Positions 1 through 8,198 of a stretch of DNA of 64,000 bases are shown here, one piece after another (within the stretch, counting starts at the first letter, position 1; each line of letters opens with the position of its first letter). The notes below the pieces were generated by a model. It saw only the letters and a program-made list of their open reading frames with translations. It was not told the origin of the DNA and did no database searches. The DNA is from Neptunomonas phycophila (lineage in GTDB: Bacteria; Pseudomonadota; Gammaproteobacteria; Pseudomonadales; Balneatricaceae), in the NCBI RefSeq assembly GCF_001922575.1, contig NZ_MRCI01000001.1, forward strand, positions 1,736,001-1,800,000, in the 5' to 3' direction. Position numbers and translations under genes: made by a program.

Positions 1-2246
1 CATAAGGCCAGCAAGCGCATTCTATGACCGGCACGGGTTATAAATGGATATAAAAGGAACGGAATGGTAGTGATTAAAAAAATATCGATATGGCCGCCAC
101 CCGTATGCATGGTAACAAAGCTCCCACGCACACGATGCATCACTGTTTCAAAATCAAATAATCCCGTAAATAAATAACGCTCAGCTATTACCGCTAACAA
201 CAAACCAGCAAGACCAAGTAGCACGCCTTGTGTGAAGCGCAAAAAACTCTTTTGATTATGTTTAAAAAAGAACGCAATCACAGGTAACAACAGCACAAAC
301 CATATCCATGCTTTACTCAAACGAACTGCATTAACCGGACTGTAAAAAGAAGTAGTCGCGTTATTATCCCATAGAGTGTGCCCCCAGAGAGCATGAACCA
401 CACTAACCACATAAACGAGACTCGTAATAATAACCAGCAACCATAATGGTCTATTTTTACGCACAATATTTACATCATAGTGACCTGCTAAGTATTGACT
501 ACCGAGGGTTAGCAAAATAATAAAGTCTAGCTCAGTCAAAAAGAACCGGCCCGACATAGGGTACCAATCCAACAAGGGGATCCCCGCCGGAATAACCACC
601 AAAGCCATCATCGGAGAGCGCTGTAAAACCGCGATATATGCCAACCCAAAGAGGCATAATAAAACAGGTGATATGGGATAATTGATACAGTAAATACCTG
701 CAGCTCCCCACGCCACCATAGCAAAGCTAATTCGCCCTAAACTCGCCTGACTAAAATTAGGAATGTAAGCACGCCACCCAGAAATCACCGAGTTGTTGGC
801 AAAGTGATAGGGATCTTCATGGGTAGATGACGTCTCTCTCGTTAAAGTACGCCCTGTAAACTGGAACACTTTAGAATCTACACGGTAAACACTGCGATAC
901 ATGAGCTCCAAAAAGCCATATATAAAGGGAATTGCCATTGCGATAATTAAAATGTTTGTTAAGTCAGGTCGCAAACTCGCCCAAAGTAAACCACCGACTT
1001 CAACCCCTAACGCTAACAATGCCCCCAACCACATACGTTTTGGAAGACGTTTCCATTGCCGGGTAGGGATTAACAGATGGTTCGCTATTGCCGTTTTATC
1101 AATACTCCACCAAAACAAAGTCAATGGACTAATCAGGGCAACTTGCAGCAATGCACTTTTAAACGCAGCCATCTCAGTTGTGAAATAGTGATAATAGAAA
1201 GGAATAAAGGACATTTCGGACATAATGTGAGCGATAGCAGGCAAATCAAACGCAGGCATTAATGACCAGCCCTTTATAAAAAGAGCCAATGCCATATAAG
1301 CAGGCCATACAAAGGGAAAGCGATCACGATAAATACGAAGACAATCTAAAAATGTTTGATGCGTCAGCAAGCCAGCTAGATGCAAACCGACATAAACACC
1401 ACCCGTTTTAACTAACGCGGACGTTAACGTACTGTTCCCTGAATACTCAAAAAACTGTAACACTTCAATAAAAGCAAAGAGCAAAAAGGCCAATAAAACA
1501 ATTTGGCCGCGAGCAAAACGCTTAGCAATATTTGTATGGTAAGTAACAAAACCCAACGCAGTTGCGATTGAAAACTCAAGGCACCCGATCAACACCTCAC
1601 GAGCCGACATACCAAAAGAATCGCCACTGCTGAATGTCCCCAACAGCGGCATCCCCCTTTGTTGGATAGCCTGTTTAATTTCGCCAGCAGAGATGAAGAA
1701 GTCAAACGGTAACAAAGAGTAGCCCAATACCGCTAAGGCAAAAAACAGTAACAAGCTATCACATGATATGCGCCCTTTGAGCAATAAACGTTGGATACCC
1801 TGACTCAGCCAACTGCCCCAAAAAGCCCAAACGAGCGCCCCAGTAATGATACCTACAGACTCAGAAATAATGTCGTTTTTAGATACGGTTCGCGGGGCAA
1901 CATAAACCTGAATAAATTCAACAAGCACACTCAATGCCACCATGGCTGCTAATGCAATAATAACTTGAGCCCGTTTAAACCTAAAACGTCCGTCCGGTGC
2001 TAATACAGCCATCCAAAATAGACTAACCGGGATATATATGATGGCGTTAGCTAATAAATCCGCACGCGAGGAGGCGCCTAACTGTAGGTATCGAATATCA
2101 GAAAAAAGCGCTAAGGCTTCTGCAAATGAGTGTGGACGAAGAACAAAAGGAACTAAGCTGCCGTAAACAACAAATAAGGTTGATGCCAACGCAAAAACCA
2201 AAAATAACGGACGTAACTTAACGGGTATATCCCTCATGGGAGCCAT
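1..2246 (-). CDS. VanZ-family multi-pass membrane protein (partial, C-terminus beyond left edge)
   Basis: The minus-strand frame from ATG 2246 stays open to base 1; I checked the codons and found no stop over about 748. The N-terminal ~150 residues look like a VanZ domain: a hydrophobic first segment, the stretch GASSRADLLANAIIYIPVSL, then VEFIQVYVAPRTVSKNDIIS, which carries the family's conserved acidic and polar residues between helices. The rest is many hydrophobic helices, including a loop MHTGGGHIDIF near the left edge. ATG 2246 is preceded by AAAAGGAT at good spacing; an in-frame ATG at 2237 has no such site. VanZ was named for teicoplanin resistance, but long proteobacterial members of this kind have no assigned role. 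It is divergent from the iron module and need not be related to it. Confidence 0.8.
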   Translation of the reverse strand, partial: MAPMRDIPVKLRPLFLVFALASTLFVVYGSLVPFVLRPHSFAEALALFSDIRYLQLGASSRADLLANAIIYIPVSLFWMAVLAPDGRFRFKRAQVIIALAAMVALSVLVEFIQVYVAPRTVSKNDIISESVGIITGALVWAFWGSWLSQGIQRLLLKGRISCDSLLLFFALAVLGYSLLPFDFFISAGEIKQAIQQRGMPLLGTFSSGDSFGMSAREVLIGCLEFSIATALGFVTYHTNIAKRFARGQIVLLAFLLFAFIEVLQFFEYSGNSTLTSALVKTGGVYVGLHLAGLLTHQTFLDCLRIYRDRFPFVWPAYMALALFIKGWSLMPAFDLPAIAHIMSEMSFIPFYYHYFTTEMAAFKSALLQVALISPLTLFWWSIDKTAIANHLLIPTRQWKRLPKRMWLGALLALGVEVGGLLWASLRPDLTNILIIAMAIPFIYGFLELMYRSVYRVDSKVFQFTGRTLTRETSSTHEDPYHFANNSVISGWRAYIPNFSQASLGRISFAMVAWGAAGIYCINYPISPVLLCLFGLAYIAVLQRSPMMALVVIPAGIPLLDWYPMSGRFFLTELDFIILLTLGSQYLAGHYDVNIVRKNRPLWLLVIITSLVYVVSVVHALWGHTLWDNNATTSFYSPVNAVRLSKAWIWFVLLLPVIAFFFKHNQKSFLRFTQGVLLGLAGLLLAVIAERYLFTGLFDFETVMHRVRGSFVTMHTGGGHIDIFLITTIPFLLYPFITRAGHRMRLLAL

Positions 2247-2382
2247 CCAAAATCCTTTTAATCGTAAACCCTTTCATCGCTAGTTATACAGCGCTTAATC
2301 CTAAGCGTAAATCCTAACATGATTTATCTAAGCCCGAATGACTCACTTATTTTATTAAAGGCTTTAATTCATCTTGAATTAT

Positions 2383-2403
2383 TAATGATAATTATTATCA
2401 TTA
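2383..2403. promoter_or_regulatory. Fur box upstream of the fecI-like gene
   Basis: AATGATAAT-T-ATTATCATT is a perfect 9-1-9 inverted repeat, extended by one more pair to 21 bases. It closely matches the classical Fur consensus built from GATAAT units. It lies about 40 bases before the sigma-factor start, so iron-replete Fur should repress the FecI/FecR pair. That fits the receptor and esterase downstream. Binding is inferred from sequence alone. Confidence 0.88.
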
Positions 2404-2443
2404 GGCTTAATCTTATCATAACAGCAGTGAAACAGGCGGCTAA

Positions 2444-2971
2444 ATGTCTACCCTCCATTTGAAAAACTTAGCGGCCATGTATCAGCAGCATCAGCCGTGG
2501 TTGCTAAACTTGTTTCGGTTTAAGTTGGGTAATTGCGACGACGCCGCCGATTTAGCGCAGGATGCTTTTCTGCGGTTGCTCAAACGTCCCATCAACTTTG
2601 ACAGTTACACAGCAGCTCAGTCTTATTTAAGCAAAATGGCTAACGGGATGTGTATTGATTACTGGCGTCATGAACAAATCAAACAAGTATGGTTAGAGAC
2701 GTTAGCTGCTCGCCCTCACGCTACCGTCCATTCCCCTGAGCAACAAGCTGTACTGTTAGAGCTGATGATAGACGTCGATTGTATGCTGCGAGAGCTTTCA
2801 AGCAATGCTCGTACAGCATTCTTGTTATCCCAGCTCGACGGTCTTACCTATGCAGAAATTGCAGCCGTAATACATGTTTCTGAACGCATGGTAAAAAAGT
2901 ATATGGCAGAGGCCATGCTAAAGTGCCTTATATTTAAAGCTCAGCTCGATACGGCTACCACCGAACCATGA
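2444..2971 (+). CDS. FecI-type ECF sigma factor
   Basis: A 175-residue extracytoplasmic-function sigma factor. Region 2 covers roughly residues 10-80 and includes the helix DDAADLAQDAFLRLLKRP. Region 4 (about 118-165) carries a helix-turn-helix around LTYAEIAAVIHVSERMVKKY. In FecI systems this subunit directs RNA polymerase to the promoter of the cognate TonB-dependent receptor when the ferric-siderophore signal arrives. It lies under a Fur box and its stop overlaps the start of the FecR-like gene (ATGA), implying translational coupling. The target promoter is presumably that of the receptor starting at 4119, but I could not identify it by eye. Confidence 0.93.
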   Translation: MSTLHLKNLAAMYQQHQPWLLNLFRFKLGNCDDAADLAQDAFLRLLKRPINFDSYTAAQSYLSKMANGMCIDYWRHEQIKQVWLETLAARPHATVHSPEQQAVLLELMIDVDCMLRELSSNARTAFLLSQLDGLTYAEIAAVIHVSERMVKKYMAEAMLKCLIFKAQLDTATTEP

Positions 2972-3984
2972 AGCCACCCGAATCTTACAAGATCCTCAAT
3001 GAAGCCGCCGTCTGGTACAGCATACTTAACTCAGACAACACGACAACACACGATCAGGAACAGTGGGCACAATGGCTCAATCAAGACCCAGACAACCGAG
3101 CAGCTTGGCAACAAGTTGAGTCGATCACTGACAGCCTATCGTCGTTGCGCAGTTTCGATACGCCAAACGAACTCGGCATCTCTCAACAACTGATAAACGC
3201 CAACCATTTCGATATCCCAGCTAATAAAACAAAAACCACTCGCCGGAGTATTGTAAAGGGGTTAGCGTCACTTCCCTTTATTGCTGGCGCATGGCAAGCA
3301 CATGAAATGGGGCTTATCAACGAATGGACTCTGCCCTATCGCAGCGATTTCAGTAACAGCCAACGCAAAGCAATTAACTATCAAATGGCAGACGGAACAC
3401 GAATAACACTAGCCATTAATAGCGGAATAAAATGGTCACACTCCCCTAGTGAAAGCCATATCACGCTGCTTGCTGGAGACTTAGCCATTCAACAGGCAGC
3501 CTCAAGTGTCCCTGCAACAATTATGATGAAGAACCACGCTATTAAATTACAGCATACACACCTCGTGATTCGCCAATCACCAGATATTCAAGTTCAAGAC
3601 AGCACTACCAGCGTGGCTGTTATTAACGGCAGCGCCGATATTTGCCGGCACAATGATAAGGCTAGTTTAGTGCTAGACGCTGGACAAAAAGTGCTCTGTT
3701 CGAGAACCGCATTTAGCTCGATCCAGGAAGTATCGCCGATAGATTTAGCGTGGACTAACAACATTCTACAAGCAAACAACATGACGCTAGAGCATTGGGC
3801 ATCCGTGATTAACCAACACCACTCAAGCTACGTAAACTGTCACCCCTCTATAAAACAACTGTTAGTGATGGGCAGCTTCCCGCTTGATAACACTCCACTG
3901 GCATTGAGCATGCTACAAAACGTTCTACCCGTTCAAATAAGACACCTAACCCCTTTGTGGACCCTCATAGAGCCTGTCGCCTAA
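2968..3984 (+). CDS. FecR-family transmembrane sigma-factor regulator
   Basis: A 338-residue FecR-type regulator. The N-terminal ~50 residues form the cytoplasmic sigma-binding DUF4880-like segment (AAVWYSILNSDN, with the WLNQDPDNRAAWQQVE pattern). A twin arginine (TRRSIVKG, residues 91-98) precedes a single hydrophobic segment to about residue 108, consistent with the Tat-dependent export known for FecR. The FecR domain (about 135-230) and a C-terminal domain that contacts the receptor's signalling domain follow in the periplasm. It relays receptor occupancy to the sigma factor encoded immediately upstream, with which it overlaps by four bases. Confidence 0.92.
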   Translation: MKPPESYKILNEAAVWYSILNSDNTTTHDQEQWAQWLNQDPDNRAAWQQVESITDSLSSLRSFDTPNELGISQQLINANHFDIPANKTKTTRRSIVKGLASLPFIAGAWQAHEMGLINEWTLPYRSDFSNSQRKAINYQMADGTRITLAINSGIKWSHSPSESHITLLAGDLAIQQAASSVPATIMMKNHAIKLQHTHLVIRQSPDIQVQDSTTSVAVINGSADICRHNDKASLVLDAGQKVLCSRTAFSSIQEVSPIDLAWTNNILQANNMTLEHWASVINQHHSSYVNCHPSIKQLLVMGSFPLDNTPLALSMLQNVLPVQIRHLTPLWTLIEPVA

Positions 3985-4118
3985 AAACATGTATAGCAGG
4001 GTTCCCTTTTTCTCATTTGGTTCGATTTATAAATAACACAAGCAGTTAGGTATGAGCTGTTTTGCTGTTTACACACCCCTAAACATATTATTTGAATCCC
4101 AAATGAGCGCTATTGACT

Positions 4119-6449
4119 ATGACTTTCGATGTTAAAAAACAACTCTCTCGTAAGAAGAAACTACCGGCTCAATGCTTAGCGGTAGGCTTATCTATTACCG
4201 CGATATCCATCAGTAGCTTGCCCATATCAACCAATGTACACGCTGCGCAGCCCAACGCTTATGAGTTAAACATAAAGCAAGGTGATTTAGCGTCACAATT
4301 AAATCATTTAGCGGCTGCAACACACATCTATCTAGCCGCTGATGGCTCATTACTTCGCGGCAAGCAAGGGAAGCCAATCCAAGGCGTATATACACCTCAA
4401 GCGGCTCTTGATGCACTATTGCATGATTCTGGACTAGCGGCTATTCGAAACGCAGACGGCTGTTACACGCTGATGAAAGAGCAAGTATTAATTCCATCTT
4501 CGGCAACCACTTGGCAGATGGATAACATTACTGTAACCGGCGAAAAAGTTAATCGCTCCTTAAGTGAAACCGTATCATCTGTCTCCGTAATAACGGGCGA
4601 CCAGCTTCAAGAAAACCATTACAAAGAAGTAAATGAAGTGATTGAACGTGTGCCTAACGTAATTCAACATCCGTTTGGTGTACCTAATATCCGAGGTGTT
4701 GATGGTGCGGGGGCTGCACAGGGCGTATTTAGCTTTATATCAGGAGGCAGACCGCGCGTAAGCACATCAGTTGATGGCTTATCCGAATCATGGACTGGCG
4801 TTCGCTATATCAACACAGGCTTGTGGGATACGAAACAAGTCGAAGTCTTACGTGGGCCACAATCCACTACGCAAGGCCGTAACACCCTAGGCGGTGCCAT
4901 AGTTGTCACGACTAATGATCCTGATTATGAGTGGCAAGGCAAAGTACGCACAGGCTATGAAAACCAAGATGGAAAATACCAAATTGCAGCCGTTATTTCA
5001 GGCCCATTAATTGAAGATGAGCTAGCTGTTCGTATTGCTGCTGAACGCTTATCAGGTGACAGCTTCATCAACTACCACTTATCAGAAAGTGAATGGCCTA
5101 AAGACCCAAATGAATCAACCTCTCAGAGCATCCGCGCCAAACTGTTATGGGAACCTTTAGCCATCCCCGAGCTATCCGCAAAACTGACACTAACCCAACG
5201 AAATGCTGATGGTGAATATTTAAACTACATCAACGGTCCTGATTTCAGTGACTATAACTTTGATGGCGACAATAACAACACACGCCTTCAAAACTCCGAA
5301 GAAACAGGGCTAAGTTTAGATATTCAATATCTACTGAATGATGATTTGACAGCTCATCTTTTACTCGGTCACCAACGCTACCAATCAGAGTTTACTCAAT
5401 ACCCAAGCTTGTTTTACATGGATTTAGAAGAAAACAGCACCACTTTTGAATCACGCCTTACCTACGAGCCTGCTGAGGGCTTACTCTCGGGTGTAGTTGG
5501 GCTTTACTACTATACAAAAAATGAAGACATTCTAATCTACGATGGCGGTTTCGACGGAACCGATAAGATAACGACCGTTGCACTTTTTGGTGAAACCACG
5601 CTGAGTCTCAGTGATAAATTAGACCTCATTGCCGGCGGGCGTCTAGAACGTGAGCATCAAACCAGGGACATAGTGGCTTGGCCTGGTACCGCATGGCAAG
5701 GCGAGGTAGATTTAGACCATGCAAAAAATATCTTCTTACCTAAAATTGGTCTCGCTTACCACCTATCAGCTAACTCGACCTTGAGCCTAACGGCGCGTCG
5801 CGGATACAACGCCGGTGGCGGAGCATTAGACTGGGATGATAGTGAGTTTTATACGTTTGATGAAGAACGGGTAACAACCTACGAAGCTGGCATACGCTCA
5901 GCTTTACTGGATAACCGACTCAACCTCAGTGCCAGCGTATTTTATAATCAATTCGACGGTTACCTCGCTTACGTTGCTCCACGTTTTACTAATTTATCCA
6001 AAGCAGAAAGTTATGGCCTTGAATTGGAAGCTAATGCGCAACCTACTCCAAGTTTGCGTGTATTTGGCTCCTTGGGCTGGCTAAATAGCAAGATCACTGA
6101 CACCAAGTCTGGATATGAAAGCCTCCAAGGTAACGAATTTGGGTATGCACCCAACCTAACTGCCAATTTGGGTTTTGATCATGATATACACGCTAAGTGG
6201 TCGTGGGGTGCCAACGCGCACTTTGTAGATGGGTATTATTCAGATGCATCAAATACAGAAGAAACAGAAGTTGATGGCTACACAACCGTAAACCTCCACA
6301 CAGCTTACAAGATCAACCCTGATCTGACGCTCAGTGGCTATGTAAACAACTTAACCAATGAAGAGGTTATATACCGTGTAACTACCAACGGCCAAGCCAA
6401 CATAGGAGCTCCACGCACACTCGGCGTCACGCTTGATTATCAATTTTAA
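4119..6449 (+). CDS. TonB-dependent siderophore receptor with N-terminal signalling domain
   Basis: A 776-residue outer-membrane receptor. A basic N-terminus and hydrophobic segment ending near NVHA give a signal peptide. An STN (FecA-type) signalling domain follows at about residues 50-105. Next come a probable TonB-box area (MDNITVTGE), the plug (VSVITGDQLQ; VEVLRGPQSTTQGRNTLGGA) and the beta-barrel, which ends in aromatic phenylalanine (TLDYQF). The STN domain with adjacent fecI/fecR-like genes shows it both transports and signals. I chose ATG 4119; TTG 4113 is in frame two codons earlier, and neither has a strong ribosome site. The following Fes-like esterase suggests a hydrolysable ester siderophore as ligand, but the substrate is inference. 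Confidence 0.93.
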   Translation: MTFDVKKQLSRKKKLPAQCLAVGLSITAISISSLPISTNVHAAQPNAYELNIKQGDLASQLNHLAAATHIYLAADGSLLRGKQGKPIQGVYTPQAALDALLHDSGLAAIRNADGCYTLMKEQVLIPSSATTWQMDNITVTGEKVNRSLSETVSSVSVITGDQLQENHYKEVNEVIERVPNVIQHPFGVPNIRGVDGAGAAQGVFSFISGGRPRVSTSVDGLSESWTGVRYINTGLWDTKQVEVLRGPQSTTQGRNTLGGAIVVTTNDPDYEWQGKVRTGYENQDGKYQIAAVISGPLIEDELAVRIAAERLSGDSFINYHLSESEWPKDPNESTSQSIRAKLLWEPLAIPELSAKLTLTQRNADGEYLNYINGPDFSDYNFDGDNNNTRLQNSEETGLSLDIQYLLNDDLTAHLLLGHQRYQSEFTQYPSLFYMDLEENSTTFESRLTYEPAEGLLSGVVGLYYYTKNEDILIYDGGFDGTDKITTVALFGETTLSLSDKLDLIAGGRLEREHQTRDIVAWPGTAWQGEVDLDHAKNIFLPKIGLAYHLSANSTLSLTARRGYNAGGGALDWDDSEFYTFDEERVTTYEAGIRSALLDNRLNLSASVFYNQFDGYLAYVAPRFTNLSKAESYGLELEANAQPTPSLRVFGSLGWLNSKITDTKSGYESLQGNEFGYAPNLTANLGFDHDIHAKWSWGANAHFVDGYYSDASNTEETEVDGYTTVNLHTAYKINPDLTLSGYVNNLTNEEVIYRVTTNGQANIGAPRTLGVTLDYQF

Positions 6450-6502
6450 CGCTTAATCAGGGCACAACCGTGCCCTAATCATTAATAATCCGAGCCAAAC
6501 CT

Positions 6503-8119
6503 ATGTCAATAAAACACGCTAGCTTAACAGGCGCTCTTCTCACGTGCCTGTTTACATCAACCGCTTGGTCTAGCGACTCACAAGGCCCATTACATATTGA
6601 AAAATCAATCAACGACACAGCTCCGGCAACGATTTCAATCGTGCTGCACAAAGATGAATACATAACAGGAAAATTTAAGACTACACATGAGAAGTCATCG
6701 CTAAGTCTTTGGAAAGATGAAAAAAAATTAAAGCTTCTATCAATGAACGGCCTTGAACGTTTTAGCTTTGTGAGCCATGAGCAAGGGAAGTATACATTTA
6801 CAGTCACTGCATCTGATGATGACAAATTTACACTGACCATAGCAAAGCCAGAAAGCGCTTACCAAACCACGCAAATCCAAATAGCAAGCCAAGCAGAACC
6901 TTCCAGCCCATTAGTAAAAACGGCGCTGCAAACATACCAAAACACACAATCCACTCTGTCATTTTGGCAAACACTGTCCCGACAAGGCACCCCTCTAATC
7001 GAGCCTATAGATGACAACCAATCTTTAGTAACCTTTCTTTGGAAAGGAGCACAACGTAACGTGCGCATTTTAGGAGCGCCCTCATCTGACCACGATCCAC
7101 TCTACCGTTTGGGCAATTCAGACATCTGGTTTCGTAGTTATGTGCTGCCAAACGATACCCGTCTATCCTATCAAATGGCCCCTGATGTACCTGAGCTACC
7201 CAAGCAACATCCAGAACACCGTGTTTCAATATTAAGCACGGCCCAAAAAGACCCGCTCAACCCCCACATTATGGAGATTTATGACTCAAACAAACCATCT
7301 GATCAATTTTCTCAACTGTCCACATTGTCACTACCGCAAGCGAAACAGTCGTCTTGGTTAACGGAACAAAGTGCAGCTAAAGGACAATTAACGCACACAA
7401 CCTTCTACAGTGAGCTTCTTGATAACACACGCAAGATAACAATCTACCAACCTGCAGGGCTTGACGAGCTAACTAGAAACAACGCACAGATCACTTTTCC
7501 CTTAGCGATTTTTTTTGATGGCCAAGCCTATCAACACAAAATTCCAACACCGCTAATTCTGGACAACCTAATCAATGCCAAACAAATCCCTCCCACTCTT
7601 GCGGTATTTATTGACAACCCAAGCCGTGAAACCCGGTCAAGCGAGCTTCCTTGCAACCCTATCTTTGCAAAAGCATTAGCCAAAGAGTTGTTACCATGGA
7701 TAACACAGCAAACCAAGTATAGCTTTGTTCCTGAGACCACACTGTTATCAGGGTCCAGTTATGGAGGTTTAGCTTCTGCCTGCACTGCTTTTGCATATCC
7801 TGATAACTTTGGTCTTGTCCTAAGCCAATCTGGCTCATTTTGGTGGGCACCGGTAGACGAACCGCCAGAGTGGCTAACGCGTCAGATTGAACATTTACCG
7901 ACCAAACCTATTCGTTTTTATATCAATGCTGGTGTATTTGAAACGGGCCGCGGCACTATTGATATCTTAGAGAGCAATCGGCATTTGCATAACCTGCTAC
8001 AAACGAAGGGCTACACAGCAACATACGAGGAATATTCAGGCGGCCATGATTATTATCAGTGGCGTAATAACCTAGCAAAAGGCTTAATTTCATTACTGGG
8101 CAAGAAACCGAGCGATTAA
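6503..8119 (+). CDS. Exported Fes-like siderophore esterase
   Basis: A 538-residue alpha/beta-hydrolase. A signal peptide ends around residue 23 (FTSTAWS), so it probably acts in the periplasm, unlike cytoplasmic E. coli Fes. Residues ~35-115 form a small beta-rich domain resembling pre-peptidase C-terminal domains. Residues ~150-260 resemble the Fes N-terminal domain (FWQTLSRQGTPLIEP; VTFLWKGAQRNVRILG). The hydrolase core follows, with nucleophile motif GSSYG (Ser419) and probable catalytic His515 in YSGGHDYYQW. It lies 53 bases after the receptor gene. The likely role is hydrolysis of an imported tri-ester siderophore to release iron. The family call is firm; the exact substrate is not known. 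Confidence 0.86.
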   Translation: MSIKHASLTGALLTCLFTSTAWSSDSQGPLHIEKSINDTAPATISIVLHKDEYITGKFKTTHEKSSLSLWKDEKKLKLLSMNGLERFSFVSHEQGKYTFTVTASDDDKFTLTIAKPESAYQTTQIQIASQAEPSSPLVKTALQTYQNTQSTLSFWQTLSRQGTPLIEPIDDNQSLVTFLWKGAQRNVRILGAPSSDHDPLYRLGNSDIWFRSYVLPNDTRLSYQMAPDVPELPKQHPEHRVSILSTAQKDPLNPHIMEIYDSNKPSDQFSQLSTLSLPQAKQSSWLTEQSAAKGQLTHTTFYSELLDNTRKITIYQPAGLDELTRNNAQITFPLAIFFDGQAYQHKIPTPLILDNLINAKQIPPTLAVFIDNPSRETRSSELPCNPIFAKALAKELLPWITQQTKYSFVPETTLLSGSSYGGLASACTAFAYPDNFGLVLSQSGSFWWAPVDEPPEWLTRQIEHLPTKPIRFYINAGVFETGRGTIDILESNRHLHNLLQTKGYTATYEEYSGGHDYYQWRNNLAKGLISLLGKKPSD

Positions 8120-8135
8120 CCATCAAACAACAAAA

Positions 8136-8164
8136 AAATGCTCGGTACTGAGTACCGAGCATTT
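8136..8164. terminator. Bidirectional terminator between convergent genes
   Basis: ATGCTCGGTAC-TGA-GTACCGAGCAT is a perfect 11-bp stem with a three-base loop. It is preceded by a run of A and followed by ATTTA, so it can act in both directions. It sits between the esterase stop and the minus-strand nuclease stop. Confidence 0.85.
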
Positions 8165-8198
8165 ATACATTAACGATGGTCCCTTAATCGGTCACTCA

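Noticed and set aside
901-1262. Two short plus-strand open frames
   Set aside because: They lie inside the long reverse-strand VanZ-family frame, have no ribosome site and show no family features.
4113-4118. TTG start for the TonB-dependent receptor
   Set aside because: ATG two codons later is the more usual start; neither has a clear ribosome site, so the choice is not certain.
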